From CAYZJR01 sp964503045 (lineage in GTDB: Bacteria; Cyanobacteriota; Vampirovibrionia; Obscuribacterales; Obscuribacteraceae): a stretch of 64,000 bases of DNA. Where the stretch lies: assembly GCA_964503045.1 (NCBI GenBank), contig CAZCZI010000011.1:1-64000 (forward strand), read 5' to 3'. The notes beneath the pieces are model-generated. The model ran no database searches, was not told the origin of the DNA, and worked only from the letters and a program-made list of their open reading frames with translations. This document shows, in pieces, positions 17,894 to 28,700 of this stretch. Made by a program: the position numbers and the translations under genes. The number at the start of each line of letters is the position of its first letter. Positions within the stretch are counted from its first letter, which is position 1.

Positions 17894-18769
17894 TCACGCT
17901 TGCGCCGAAACAACACGAGGCCGTCCGCTGAGATCGTTGTGTATTGCTGTTTTGAGCCAGCCTGCACTGTTGAGTATTTCTGCGACCGATTCGGATTGGT
18001 TGTCACCGACCTCAACAGCCAGCAGTGCGGGTTTCGTCAGATAACTCTTCACGCGCTGGGCCATCGATCTGTAATGACCGAGGCCATCACTGTCGGTTCC
18101 AAAAAGAGCTAACTTGGGCTCATGGTCTAAGACCTCCGGTGCCAATTCGGAATTTTCGCTCAGCGGAATGTAGGGGGGATTTGAAACCACAACATTGAAG
18201 AGATGATTGGAAGCGTTGTGCCAGTCGTCATTAATGAGCGTCAACCGATCCAACACGCCGTGTGCTTTTGCATTTTCTTGCGCGACTTCAATGCTTTTGG
18301 GCGACACATCGTAGGCGGTGACTCGGGCTTGTTTGAGCCGCGTAAGCAGAGTGACCGCAATTGCACCGCTTCCGATTCCAATTTCCATGATCTGAAGATC
18401 GTCGCAAGCAGAAAAATGATGCGAATCGAGCAAATTCAAAGTTACTTCAACCAGCGTTTCGGTGTCGGAGCGCGGAATAAACACACCTGGACTGACCAAA
18501 AATTTGAGCCCCATAAACCACGCATGCCCTAGGCAATACTGTAATGGTTCTCTCAAAACTCTGCGCGCCATAATTTGCTCGATTGCTGCGATTGATTCAC
18601 TTTTGAGATCGAGATTGGCTTCAAGCGCCTGTTTCGCTGCGCTGAAGCCGGTTACGTGTCCGATAATCAACTCAGTCTCGGCGCGCGCTTCAGATGGCTC
18701 GATACCTAAATCTTCGAGCGTCTTGCGAACTTGTTTTTTGATCGCGTTGAGTGTTTGGTCTTTGTGCAT
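17894..18769 (-). CDS. prmC: Release factor glutamine methyltransferase PrmC
   Basis: A 291-residue SAM-dependent methyltransferase that modifies the GGQ glutamine of RF1/RF2. The N-terminal helical domain covers about residues 1-80, followed by a Rossmann domain with IMEIGIGSGAIA (SAM loop) and the signature NPPYIP. prfA lies upstream on the same strand but is separated by an opposite-strand TadE-like gene. In many bacteria prfA and prmC are adjacent. The ribosome-binding site is weak. Confidence 0.95.
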   Translation of the reverse strand: MHKDQTLNAIKKQVRKTLEDLGIEPSEARAETELIIGHVTGFSAAKQALEANLDLKSESIAAIEQIMARRVLREPLQYCLGHAWFMGLKFLVSPGVFIPRSDTETLVEVTLNLLDSHHFSACDDLQIMEIGIGSGAIAVTLLTRLKQARVTAYDVSPKSIEVAQENAKAHGVLDRLTLINDDWHNASNHLFNVVVSNPPYIPLSENSELAPEVLDHEPKLALFGTDSDGLGHYRSMAQRVKSYLTKPALLAVEVGDNQSESVAEILNSAGWLKTAIHNDLSGRPRVVSAQA

Positions 18770-18859
18770 TAAGCGCCCAAAAGTGGTCGAGTCTTTTTTG
18801 GTTTTTTTGTTCGTGAATGATAAGGCATAATTGAAGCACGCCTATCAAGGAGAGACGAG

Positions 18860-19435
18860 ATGAAATTGACACTGCCGGTGGCTCGTTTGATTCTCGGTCT
18901 CGGATTGAAAAGGCATAAGCGCGTGCGGGGTGCCGTGATGGTTGAAGCTGTGGCCGGCATGGGTTTGATCATTGTGTGCACGTTGACGGCGCTCGGGTTG
19001 TTGGTAAATGCCGGCATGAGCACTTACTACAAAGAAAAGATCAGCTTCATTGCCAATCAAACGGCACAATTTGCTGTTGGTTTGGGACCGACTGAGGATG
19101 TTCAAACTCGATGTGAGGATTGTGCAAAGGGGCTTCTGAAGGCTCTGGGTTTGCCGAGTGCCGGCTGCAAGGTCAAGGTGGAACCCAAGACAGTTGCCGA
19201 CACACCTGCGATTGCGGTGACGGTGATGGCGCAGAATTTGCCGCTGCTTGCAAACGTGCAGCTGTTTCCTACTTCCATTTCGATGTCGGATACGGCGATC
19301 GCGCTCAAACGAGGAACACCGGACACGTTTCTTTGGATGAATTACAATCCGAAGCTGTCTGGATATTTGATTCCAGTGGTTCGAATTCCTGGGGCTGGAC
19401 CCCAGTCTTTAGGATTGCCAATCGCGGTTCCCTAG
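18860..19435 (+). CDS. TadE-like pseudopilin/pilus assembly protein
   Basis: A 191-residue protein starting at ATG 18860 with AAGGAGAG upstream. A basic leader (RHKRVRGAVMVEAVAG) is followed by one hydrophobic helix at about residues 30-50, the TadE/TadG pattern with a conserved Glu after the basic segment. The C-terminal region is extracytoplasmic with three Cys near residues 88-100. TadE proteins are minor pseudopilins of Flp (type IVc) pili. No other tad genes are nearby. It overlaps the convergent prfA end by 4 bp. Confidence 0.65.
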   Translation: MKLTLPVARLILGLGLKRHKRVRGAVMVEAVAGMGLIIVCTLTALGLLVNAGMSTYYKEKISFIANQTAQFAVGLGPTEDVQTRCEDCAKGLLKALGLPSAGCKVKVEPKTVADTPAIAVTVMAQNLPLLANVQLFPTSISMSDTAIALKRGTPDTFLWMNYNPKLSGYLIPVVRIPGAGPQSLGLPIAVP

Positions 19436-20520
19436 TTGCCGTTGCTGTCGAGACTTTCGCGCAAACGCCGTTGTTGATCGGCGATGCTGGATGCTTCGAT
19501 CATTTTGTCGAGATCGCCTTCGATCACTTGTTCCAAACTGAAGTTTGTATTGAGTCTGTGATCGGTGACGCGATTGTCCTTGTAGTTATATGTGCGAATT
19601 TTTTCAGAGCGATCGCCGGTGCCGACTTGAGATTTGCGCTCATCGTAAATAGCTTTCTGCTGCGCTTCTAGTTGCAGTTTGTAGAGCTTCGCGCGAAGAA
19701 TTTGTTTTGCCCGTTCTTTGTTTTGCAATTGGCTTCGCTCTTCAGAGCACGCGACCATTATTCCTGATGGTTTATGGACGATTCGCACAGCGGTTTCTAC
19801 TTTGTTTACGTTTTGGCCGCCGGCGCCACCTGAGCGCATCGTCGAGATATCGAGATCTTTTTCGTCGAGTTGAACATCTATTTCGTCTACTTCGGGCATC
19901 ACAGCCACTGTTGCAGTGGAAGTGTGCACTCGTCCAGAGGCCTCTGTGACCGGCACTCGCTGAACCCGATGCACGCCCGACTCGAACTTCATTTTGCTGT
20001 AGACGCTGTCGCCTTTGAAGTTGACCACCACTTCCTTGTAACCGCCGAGTTCGGCTTCGTTCGAGTAAACGATATTGGACTTCCAGCCCACTCTGTCTGC
20101 ATACTTCAGGTATAGACGAAGCAGGTCTCCGGCAAAAATGGAAGCTTCATCACCGCCTGCAGCAGCTCTGATTTCCACCATGATGTCCTTTTCGTCCATG
20201 GGGTCTCGAGGCAGAAGCAAGAGTTTGAGTTGTTCTTGCAGGTCTTCATATTTCTTGCGCAATGAGTCGACTTCGAGTTCTGCCATCTCGCGAATCTCTT
20301 TGTCTGTTTCTGTGCGCAATATCTCTTGGGCGCCTGCTAACTCTGTCTCTACAGATTGCCAGCGGTGAAACGCATCGACCGTTTGCTCCAGTTGATGGCG
20401 TGCCTTAGCCAGTCTTTTGAAATTTTCTTGGTCGGAAATGACTTCGGGCTGAGAGAGTTTTTCTTCCAGTTCCTTGTAAGTTTGCTCAATTTCCTTGAGT
20501 TTGATTACTAGATGGTTCAT
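19432..20520 (-). CDS. prfA: Peptide chain release factor 1
   Basis: A 362-residue RF1, normal length, with the peptidyl-hydrolysis motif GGAGGQNVNKVETAVR and the downstream RSQLQNKERA segment. The VTEASGRVHTSTATVAV region corresponds to domain 2, including the stop-codon-reading loop. RF1 decodes UAG and UAA. The GGQ glutamine is the expected substrate of PrmC, encoded at 17894-18769. It starts 58 bp downstream of tRNA-Ser on the same strand. Confidence 0.97.
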   Translation of the reverse strand: MNHLVIKLKEIEQTYKELEEKLSQPEVISDQENFKRLAKARHQLEQTVDAFHRWQSVETELAGAQEILRTETDKEIREMAELEVDSLRKKYEDLQEQLKLLLLPRDPMDEKDIMVEIRAAAGGDEASIFAGDLLRLYLKYADRVGWKSNIVYSNEAELGGYKEVVVNFKGDSVYSKMKFESGVHRVQRVPVTEASGRVHTSTATVAVMPEVDEIDVQLDEKDLDISTMRSGGAGGQNVNKVETAVRIVHKPSGIMVACSEERSQLQNKERAKQILRAKLYKLQLEAQQKAIYDERKSQVGTGDRSEKIRTYNYKDNRVTDHRLNTNFSLEQVIEGDLDKMIEASSIADQQRRLRESLDSNGN

Positions 20521-20578
20521 TTCTTGTTAAGACGAATCTCGCCGACTACGGGCAAATGCTTGTACTCAATAAAAAACT

Positions 20579-20666
20579 CGGAGAGGGAGGGATTCGAACC
20601 CTCGCTGCGCTTGTGACGCAGACGGTCTTTCCAGGACCGCACGATAGACCACTCCGACACCTCTCC
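20579..20666 (-). tRNA. tRNA-Ser (anticodon GGA)
   Basis: An 88-nt cloverleaf: acceptor stem GGAGAGG/CCTCTCC with discriminator G, anticodon loop CTGGAAA (anticodon GGA), a long class II variable arm and T-loop GGTTCGAAT. CCA is not encoded. It reads UCC and UCU codons. Confidence 0.95.
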
Positions 20667-20748
20667 GTGTCAGGCGGATCATTATAGCCTCTAAGAGGGC
20701 TACCGCTGATTGGGTTTTCTTATATAAAGCTCAAATGTGGCTTAGTTG

Positions 20749-21552
20749 TTACGCTTTTGACAACGCCAGTCCGACCCGCTTTGCGCCGGCTTTGATTATG
20801 GGGATAAAGTCATCTGCCTTCAAAGCGGCGCCGCCTACAAGCGAGCCGTCGATATCGGGAAGCGCGAGCTGTTCGTCGACGTTGGAGGGCTTGACACTTC
20901 CGCCGTACAAAACCGGAATGACGTCGCCGACTTTCTTGCCGTCCGCCTTATAGAGGTCGCTTACGGTGGTTCTAATCAATGCCGCCACCCGATTGGCTTC
21001 TTGGGCTTCGCAGTTCTTGCCTGTTCCAATTGCCCAAACCGGTTCGTATGCAATAACGATTTTCTCTGCATCTTCCCATTTGATGTCTTGCAATCCGGCA
21101 CCGACTTGCCGTCTCACAACGCTGTCTGTAAGCGAGTTGTCGCGTTCATCGAGTGATTCGCCGACACACATGATTGGAATCAAATCATGACTGAGAGCCG
21201 CCTTCACCTTTAGATTGACGCTTGCGTTTGTCTCACCAAAATATTGGCGACGCTCGGAATGCCCGATAACGACGTGTTTGATGCCTAGATCTTTGAGCAT
21301 CAAAGGAGATATTTCGCCGGTGTAAGCGCCGCTGTCATGGTGATCCATGTTTTGCGCGCCGGCTTTGATCGGTGTGCCCTCTACCGCTGCAACTACCTCT
21401 GAAAGTGCTGTGAATGGAGGGCATAGGACAACTTCGGGAAGGTCCTTAATGTCCTTGGTTTGCGCAACGATTTGTTTCGCCAGCTCTTTTGCTTCCTGGC
21501 GGTTCTTATGCATTTTCCAGTTACCGGCAATGATGGTCTTTCTATTGTTCAC
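20749..21552 (-). CDS. tpiA: Triosephosphate isomerase
   Basis: A TIM-barrel enzyme interconverting dihydroxyacetone phosphate and glyceraldehyde 3-phosphate. AGNWKMHKN carries the catalytic Lys13, GHSERRQYFGE the catalytic His, and AYEPVWAIGTGK the catalytic Glu. YGGSVKPSN forms the phosphate-binding loop. The start is probably GTG 21552, about ten bases after AGGAG; ATG 21570 overlaps that ribosome-binding site. The length (267 aa) is slightly above the typical 250-255. Confidence 0.96.
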   Translation of the reverse strand: MNNRKTIIAGNWKMHKNRQEAKELAKQIVAQTKDIKDLPEVVLCPPFTALSEVVAAVEGTPIKAGAQNMDHHDSGAYTGEISPLMLKDLGIKHVVIGHSERRQYFGETNASVNLKVKAALSHDLIPIMCVGESLDERDNSLTDSVVRRQVGAGLQDIKWEDAEKIVIAYEPVWAIGTGKNCEAQEANRVAALIRTTVSDLYKADGKKVGDVIPVLYGGSVKPSNVDEQLALPDIDGSLVGGAALKADDFIPIIKAGAKRVGLALSKA

Positions 21553-21701
21553 GATGATCACTCTCCTCATATAAAACCGGCAGGCGACATGGGGAAGTCA
21601 TTTTAACGTACTTAACGGCGAGAACCTCCATTATGGAGTGCAAATATCGGGTAATGTATCGAAGTTTGGTTTTTGGGTCATCCAAGAAGTCAGGTTTTAC
21701 A

Positions 21702-22595
21702 ATGTCAGCTTTATCCAAACCTCAAGAACAGCAAAAAGAGAATATAGAGCGCCTGCCCGAGTGGGTGCGCCGCACGGTGCTCAACACTGAGGACAACCGA
21801 AAGACACGCTCGATTCTCAAAGAAAATGGACTCAACACCATTTGTGAAAGCGGCAGATGCCCAAACAAAGGTGAGTGTTGGGCTCGCGGCACCGCTACTT
21901 TCCTTCTGATGGGACCTCTTTGCACGCGAACTTGCAAGTTTTGTTCTGTCAATAAGGGGCTGCCCGACGCGCTTGATGAGGCAGAACCGGCACGGGTTGC
22001 TAAGGCTTCCAAGGAGATGGGTTTGCGTCACGTCGTTTTGACTTCGGTCAATCGCGATGACCTGCCGGACCAGGGTGCCAACCACTTCGCCAAGACAATT
22101 GCGGCTCTTAAGGAACAAATTCCGGAGGTAGCGGTAGAGATATTGACTCCCGATTTTCAGGGACGGTACGACTGTGTAGAGATTGTGCTTGCCGCCAAGC
22201 CGGTTGTTTTCAATCACAACATCGAGACGGTGCCGCGGCTCTATCGCAGAGTACGACCTGGTTCTAGATACGATCGTTCGTTGAGAGTGCTTCAAATGGC
22301 AAAGGAGATCGATCCATCGATTCCTACGAAATCTGGTCTGATGCTGGGACTTGGTGAGACTGAGCAAGAAGTGATCGCGGTGCTCCGTGATCTAAGAGCA
22401 ATCGGATGTGATTTTTTGACGCTCGGTCAATACTTGAGGCCGAGTCGAGATCAATTGCCGGTTGTGCGTTATGTCACTCCGGAGGAGTTTGACAAGCTGG
22501 CAAAGATCGCGTGGGAATTGGAATTCAAAATGGTGCATTCGGGGCCCTTGGTGCGCAGCTCCTATCACGCGGAAGAGCTTGCCAATTCTCTGTAG
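21702..22595 (+). CDS. lipA: Lipoyl synthase
   Basis: A radical SAM enzyme inserting two sulfurs into octanoyl groups on E2 and H proteins. The auxiliary cluster ligands are Cys48, Cys53 and Cys59 (CESGRCPNKGEC); the radical SAM cluster uses Cys74, Cys78 and Cys81 (CTRTCKFC). The C-terminal RSSYHAEE carries the conserved serine ligand. ATG 21702 gives 297 residues, the normal size; an upstream ATG at 21633 would add 23. A TPR gene and cobS follow on the same strand. Confidence 0.96.
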   Translation: MSALSKPQEQQKENIERLPEWVRRTVLNTEDNRKTRSILKENGLNTICESGRCPNKGECWARGTATFLLMGPLCTRTCKFCSVNKGLPDALDEAEPARVAKASKEMGLRHVVLTSVNRDDLPDQGANHFAKTIAALKEQIPEVAVEILTPDFQGRYDCVEIVLAAKPVVFNHNIETVPRLYRRVRPGSRYDRSLRVLQMAKEIDPSIPTKSGLMLGLGETEQEVIAVLRDLRAIGCDFLTLGQYLRPSRDQLPVVRYVTPEEFDKLAKIAWELEFKMVHSGPLVRSSYHAEELANSL

Positions 22596-22634
22596 TTAAG
22601 GTTAGTTTGGGGCGGACCAGTAAAGAGTGACAGA

Positions 22635-23930
22635 GTGACGGAAGAGCAGAGCCCCAATTTGGATTTGCTGTCCAAAGCCAGGGCGCATCTTGCAAACGGC
22701 GAGATGGAGCCGTGTTTGGCCGCGCTCAAACAACACTGGCTGGAGAATCCGTACGATCCCGAAGCTGCTTTGCTTTTGTCGCAATTGATGCACGAAGCGG
22801 GGAGACCTGATCTGTCAAACAAGTTGCAAACGCTTTCTGAGAAGCTCTCGGCCAGCCTTGGTGACGAAGATCTCGCCGACAAGCATGCTCAAGAAATGTT
22901 TGAAGCTGGCTACGGATTGATTGACGTCAGGCAACACGAGCTGGCCGCGATGTTGTTGAACCGATGCGCCAGTGCGCTCCCTGATGAGCCTACGGTCAAT
23001 TACGAGCTGGGATTTTCGTTGATGTCTTTGGGAAGGCATGCAGACGCAATAAAGTACTTTCAGCAGGCTTTGAGAGTACAAGACGACTTCGACACTCGGC
23101 TGAATTTGACTGTGTGCTATACGCTTTCCAGGCAATTGCAAGAAGCAAAAAACATGCTGGATGCTGCCGCTCAATTGGCTCAATCGGAAGAAGAGCGTAC
23201 CGAAGTCAATCACCGACGGGCGGTGTTTACGCGTTTGGCGAAATTGGGAAACAGGCCAAACCTCACGCAACGTGATTGGATGTTTGTCCTTTACGGAAGT
23301 ATCTTGCTCATGCCGGGAGCACGAAGGTCCGAATCAGCTAAAGAGGATTTGTCCAGAGTCGCGGCGATGCTGTCCACGCTCAGGGGTTTATTGGAATGGC
23401 TGAATTTCGAGATCGAGGTTTGCGAGTACTATAGTGTCAGGTCGCGACCGTTGGCCCGAATTTTGTCCGAGCTTATGGAGATTCACGACGACAGTTACCG
23501 AGGTCCTGAGCGTCCGGATCGTGCGATTTTGCTTATGGCATGGGCAACTGATGTGATTGGACCGCACGAAGCATTCATTCCGAACACAGAAAAACGATGT
23601 CTCTTCTCGTATGCCATGACAATGAGCGAGCCACTGCCTGTGGTGCCGGATATCGTTGGTTTGCTGGCTGACGATCTCGTCCTTCCCTGGTTTGCCTTAA
23701 GTGACTCACCCGGCGCATCAGGGCTGCAAGCAGGAAATCGAAAAGAAAACATCGACGATATGATAAAGCGTACTCTCGAGCGAACACGCGATCTTGATGG
23801 AGATCCTGACATTCTGAACAACGTGCAAGAAGCTATCGCATACTATTCCGACAAGCGAGAGTTTCTCGTTTTGGGCAACACCAATCGCTTTCCGATGCGA
23901 CCGGAGTACACTGCGGAGTTTCCATGCTGA
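22635..23930 (+). CDS. TPR-containing cytoplasmic protein
   Basis: A 431-residue protein starting at GTG 22635. The N-terminal half has about four TPR-like repeats (for example VNYELGFSLMSLGRHADAIKYFQQAL at residues 120-145). The C-terminal 200 residues are not recognised and contain several Trp and Arg. No signal peptide or membrane helix. It begins 39 bp after lipA, and its end overlaps the cobS start by 7 bp, so the three are probably one transcript. Confidence 0.7.
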   Translation: MTEEQSPNLDLLSKARAHLANGEMEPCLAALKQHWLENPYDPEAALLLSQLMHEAGRPDLSNKLQTLSEKLSASLGDEDLADKHAQEMFEAGYGLIDVRQHELAAMLLNRCASALPDEPTVNYELGFSLMSLGRHADAIKYFQQALRVQDDFDTRLNLTVCYTLSRQLQEAKNMLDAAAQLAQSEEERTEVNHRRAVFTRLAKLGNRPNLTQRDWMFVLYGSILLMPGARRSESAKEDLSRVAAMLSTLRGLLEWLNFEIEVCEYYSVRSRPLARILSELMEIHDDSYRGPERPDRAILLMAWATDVIGPHEAFIPNTEKRCLFSYAMTMSEPLPVVPDIVGLLADDLVLPWFALSDSPGASGLQAGNRKENIDDMIKRTLERTRDLDGDPDILNNVQEAIAYYSDKREFLVLGNTNRFPMRPEYTAEFPC

Positions 23931-24706
23931 CTGTATTTAAAAGATTTGCGCGGGCGATCTCATACGTCACGATTCTTCCCGGGTTGCCGGTTGGTCCTGA
24001 TGAAGATGAAAATGAAGCATTGTCTGGGTTGTCCAAATACTTGCCGATGGTCGGTCTTCTCATAGGATTGATACTGGCAGGAATTGATTACCTGCTTTCT
24101 CTAATACATGCCAACGGTTTGATTGCTGCCGCCATCCTTACTGTTTCCTGGCTGGTGATTACCGGCGCGCTGCACATGGATGGATTGATGGACACTGCCG
24201 ATGGCATCTTTTCTCATCGATCGCACGAGCGCATGCTCGAGATCATGATGGATTCGAGAGTGGGGAATTTCGGGGCGCTGGCCGGAGTTTGCCTGCTCCT
24301 TTTAAAGTTTGTCGGGCTTTGTTCGTTTTCTTGTATGCCACTGTATGCGGTACTAGTACTGACGCCTGCTTTGGGGCGACTTTGCGAAGTGTACGCAATA
24401 GGTTGTTTCCCGTACCTGCGTGAAACAGGCAGAGGCAAGGTCTGGCACCACTCGACAAAGTGCCCGGGAGATTTGGTGCTTGCGGCACTGCTTCCAGCAG
24501 TTGCAGTTGTCGCCTTTAGTCTAATGGGCTACTGGATTGCACCTTTATTGAGCCTGGTTGCCTGCCTTTGCGGGCTCATCGTCTCGCATTGGATCTCGCT
24601 CAGGCTGGGCGGCCACACCGGTGATACATACGGTGCGGTGGTGGAAGTCGTCGAGACATTTTCAATACTAATAGTTGCACTTTTGTACATTCAGCTGTCC
24701 CGCTGA
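23924..24706 (+). CDS. cobS: Adenosylcobinamide-GDP ribazoletransferase
   Basis: A 260-residue integral membrane protein of the CobS/CobV family, which joins adenosylcobinamide-GDP with alpha-ribazole in the last steps of cobalamin assembly. Conserved motifs are GALHMDGLMDTADGIF, SRVGNFGA and GRLCEVYAI, with about six hydrophobic helices. No other cobalamin gene is in the window, so it may serve cobinamide salvage. The start overlaps the TPR gene end, implying coupling. Confidence 0.92.
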   Translation: MLTVFKRFARAISYVTILPGLPVGPDEDENEALSGLSKYLPMVGLLIGLILAGIDYLLSLIHANGLIAAAILTVSWLVITGALHMDGLMDTADGIFSHRSHERMLEIMMDSRVGNFGALAGVCLLLLKFVGLCSFSCMPLYAVLVLTPALGRLCEVYAIGCFPYLRETGRGKVWHHSTKCPGDLVLAALLPAVAVVAFSLMGYWIAPLLSLVACLCGLIVSHWISLRLGGHTGDTYGAVVEVVETFSILIVALLYIQLSR

Positions 24707-24737
24707 CCGAGACGCAGCCTAATCGTATTTTTGTTTT

Positions 24738-25703
24738 CTAAAACCCACTGGGAGTCTGTTGCTGCTGAGCTGGTTGTCCTTGATCGCCTTGCTGCCCGGA
24801 CTTCCAGTCGTTTACCTTCTGTTGGTAGGCTTCGCGATCGCGTTTGACTTGTTGAATGAGCTGCATCTTCTTGCCTCTGTAGGCAGCCAAGTCGAAAATG
24901 TCCTTTTCCCTATGCCTTCTTGAAGCTTCCCAAATTTCGGCAAAGTCATCAACTGACTTGGATTGATCCAGTGCTTTCTTGAGCAAGTATCGATTGAGAT
25001 CGGGGTACTTGTAGATTTCGATGTTTTTCAGAAGAGTCATCAATCTATGGGTTTCTGGCTCATCATCGATTAGGTCTTTGAGGACTTTTCTTACCATGTC
25101 GTCCATGCCCAGAAGCTTCACTTCGTGGGCGTAGCGCAGAGCATCCGGTACGCTTTTTACCAGCGTATACGCCTTTTCCATCGACAAGTGGGCAACGTCA
25201 TTGAGCGAAACTTCTTGCGACTTGCGGGCAAGATCATAAAGATCCTCTGGAGTTCTCGCCGTGCTGATCAGTTGATTGACGCATTGTCTGGTAATTTCGT
25301 ATGTCTCGAATTGCCTCGACTTGAGCGCGACCGTGATGTAGTCCTCGCGGGTTGTGCAGAGGCTGTATGCCTTTTGAATGCAAGCGCGTCTGGCATCTAC
25401 CAGCGGGTAGCGATACTCTTCAATGAAGTTTGCGACTGCAAGACACTTTGGAATGTCATTCGCTGACTCCAATGCAGATTGAAGAAGTCCGGCCGCCTTT
25501 TCTCTTTTTCCTGAGCGCGCGTACTTGGTCGCCTTTTCCAAGTAACCTTGCGTGTCGTATGTCAGCGGAGAATCGGGGTCTTTCTTTGCGTCGGCAGGAC
25601 AAGTGGTGATTGCCACCGAATATAGGGACACACCCATAACTAAAATTGCCGGCGTGATCTGCCCTATAGAGAATCTCTTCGATCGCTGTGGGTCGTATTT
25701 CAT
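24738..25703 (-). CDS. Secreted helical-repeat hypothetical protein
   Basis: A 321-residue protein with a signal peptide (about residues 16-40, ending PADAKKD) and an all-helical body with weak SEL1/TPR-like periodicity (YLEKATKYARSGKREKAAGLLQSAL). The C-terminus is Gln/Pro-rich and probably disordered. It starts 23 bp after the GH38 gene on the same strand. Its family and function are unrecognised. Confidence 0.6.
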   Translation of the reverse strand: MKYDPQRSKRFSIGQITPAILVMGVSLYSVAITTCPADAKKDPDSPLTYDTQGYLEKATKYARSGKREKAAGLLQSALESANDIPKCLAVANFIEEYRYPLVDARRACIQKAYSLCTTREDYITVALKSRQFETYEITRQCVNQLISTARTPEDLYDLARKSQEVSLNDVAHLSMEKAYTLVKSVPDALRYAHEVKLLGMDDMVRKVLKDLIDDEPETHRLMTLLKNIEIYKYPDLNRYLLKKALDQSKSVDDFAEIWEASRRHREKDIFDLAAYRGKKMQLIQQVKRDREAYQQKVNDWKSGQQGDQGQPAQQQQTPSGF

Positions 25704-25726
25704 ATGATTTAGATTGTACCCGGTGG

Positions 25727-28700
25727 TTATTCTTTAGGCAAAACCAGCTTCACTGTTACCAACTCGAAGGGTTCGAAATCCAATCTAAAGTAGTGGAAAT
25801 CGTCGCCGGTCGGACCTTTGAAGACCGTGTCTTCGCGATCGACCTCTTTCAGTTTCTCCAGAGTGTTTTCGGCTAAATCGATTACTCTGGCCTTCTTAAC
25901 GTCCATGCATGCTTCGAGATCCGCGCGCTGTTTGGAGCCGGTCACGTTGAGCATTCGCACGACGATACCTTTTTCTGCATCCTCTTCAGCGGGTTTAATC
26001 GCCGTAATGATAATGGCTGAAGTGTCCAGCCTAACCAATGAGCCGCTGGTGTCTGCTTCCTTTTGGCGCGACTGGCTGGCCCACAGAGGTTCGTCGAACA
26101 AAGCCGCTAGTCTGTATGCAGAAATTCTTTCCGAGTCGCTCAGCCCGGAGTTTTTGGAGCGCTTCTTCCCGTTGCTTGCTTCTTTGGCGAACACCGAAAG
26201 CGGAGCCCAGCCGTATTGCACACGGTGCACAATTTTGCAGTTTGCCTCAGGCGTCGGCAAAGATGGTCCGGCACCGCCGCCGCGGGCTCTTAGTTTTGGA
26301 CGAGACAAAAATGACACGGCGCGCACCAGTGTAAGTGAAACCGCCGTGTCCTCGAATCCGTATTCCGGAAGTCCCACATTGAAAAATGCTTGACCGTTGG
26401 CGACGAAGAAACGCTGGCAGGGGAAGCGATCTAGCGGGGCTTCAGTAGCCGGCTTGACGGCAAAAACGGAAGGGTCGAGTTTGGCCGGCGGCTTTCTCTC
26501 AATCAAACTGAAGTGATTTTCGGAATAGGTGCGATCGACTTTTGCGCCTGTTTCTAAAGAAACCTCCAGTCGATGGTCTCTAGAGAGATTGCTGAAAGTT
26601 GTTTCGAAAAAGACAACCGGCACGCCGCGTTTGAGAGTAATCTCAGTCGTGAATTGGTGATGGAAAACTTCCAGTGCTCGGCTGAAAGTGGCCGGGTCTT
26701 CCGGGTTCGCCTTCTTCTTGAGCGGGTCTCTAACCACAGCTGAGCGCGGAATTTCCATTTTGTATTGGACGTAGATTGAACCGACGAGTGGGCCTGTTTG
26801 ACCGACTGTGGTGGTCATGTACGTTGCCCGAATCGGTTTGTCGCCAAAGAGTGGGTCGAAGTTGTATGTGTCACCGGCGTCACCGACGTCTTTGATGGTG
26901 TGCACGAGGCGGTAGGTTTTATCGGCTTCTTCGCCGGTGCGCGTTCGACCTTTTGTTTTGGTATCGAGGTGTCTCACTATGAGAGCGCCGGTTTTTGCTT
27001 CGATTTCAATTGAGAAATACTCGTTTGATAGCCTTTGATCGACAAATCGAACTTCATTGTTTTTGTCTTCTTCATAGGTGTCGAAGAGTTGCTTCCAGTC
27101 TGTGATCTTGCAGCCCCACGCAGGCACCGCGCCAGGCCACATCCAACCCTCGAACAATTTGATTTTTTTGAAGGTAGGAAGGCCTCCGAGTTCGCTCAAT
27201 ACGTCCTCAGCTTCGTGCACCCATCCGACTTGCACGCGATTCGATTTAGGAAGGTCCGGGCTGTCCGGATTGGCTGCCCATCTCAGTCTCACTGGCATGG
27301 CTACCGAGCTTGACGAAAGGTTATAGACAGCCAGTCGATTGGCCTCGAATTCGGGATCGAGCACTGCTGCTGGTGAGCAGGTAATTCGGGCTTGAGAAAG
27401 TTTTGGTTGGGCCTTTTGTTGACTCCTGGAAGCAGCCTTGGAGCGTCCTGTCGTTTTCTCGGCGACGCCTGCATGTGTGAGTTCGAGTGCAGGTTGACCG
27501 GTCTTAGCGCCGTTAACGGCCACAGCTTGTCGAGCCTTTCTTTCAATGGTATCCAGAATGTGGTTAAGCGAACGGTATCGAGTCATCATTTCTTGATGCA
27601 CCGAATCGGCGCTGCAGCCGCAGATGCTGTCGTGAGGTTGATTTCTCAAAAGCGTTTTCCAGGCGTGATCGAGTTCCAATTTTGGCATTGATGACATAAC
27701 GCCTGAGGTGTGGAGCAAACTCAAAAGCGGTTCGATCGTAGCGAGGCGGCGCTCAGCCAATCTGTTTTCTCTTTTGAGGTAAAGGCGTGTCGACAAGACT
27801 CCAGGCAGCATGTAGGCGCGTTCGTAATAAGGCGCGGCCGTGTTGTCTCGCAACTCTTGATCGAGTAGTCGCACAGCACTAATTTCGGATTTCAAATGAT
27901 CAGTCATATCGGACACAAAGTCATCAAGTCGTACGGCTTCCAGCTCAGGCACTGCAGTGCGCTCGGCACCTTTCGTACGCTTCTTCCAAAGCGCGGCAAG
28001 TTCATCTTCTGCTTGCGACAACTTCTTTTTGAAATCGGCAGGCGGTAACAAATGATCTCCACCGACAGGAATTAAAGCAGCATTCAGCGTGCGATCGAAT
28101 GCCGTTACTCCATCGGATTCACTTAGCCGTGCGTCATCCGGAAGATATGACCAAAGATACTCGGCCAGACCTTCGGGAGTTCTTTCTTCATGGAATGCTG
28201 TTTGGTAGTAGCCTTTAGTGAGATGGTATGCAATAACGCTGGAGCCGTCGGCGCTTTGCCAGCGGAAAACAGGACCGTCATTCAAGCGTGGAACACCTCT
28301 CCACACCACCGCGTTGTCGATACCGAACCCTTTAAGAATGCGAGGAAGGTCATGCGAGTGCCCGAAAGTGTCAGGGCAGTATCCAACCATCGAAGGCTTT
28401 CCGAAGCGGCTTGCCACCGCCATACCAATTAGCAAGTTGCGAATCATGCTTTCGCCGCCGACGAGCATTTGATCGTTGAGCACGTACCATGGGCCGGCCG
28501 ATAAAACCCGATCGGACATGAGTTTGCTTATGCGATCGCCAAGCGAGGGATCGATTTCAGTTACGTCCTCCAGCAAACATGACTGCCCGTCCAGTGTGAA
28601 GCTGGGCAATTCTTCCGCCTCCAATCTTTCCACCACATCTTTGACCACCGAGACCGCTTCAGTGCGGAAGGCTTCGAAGGGCCAGTACCACTCACGATCC

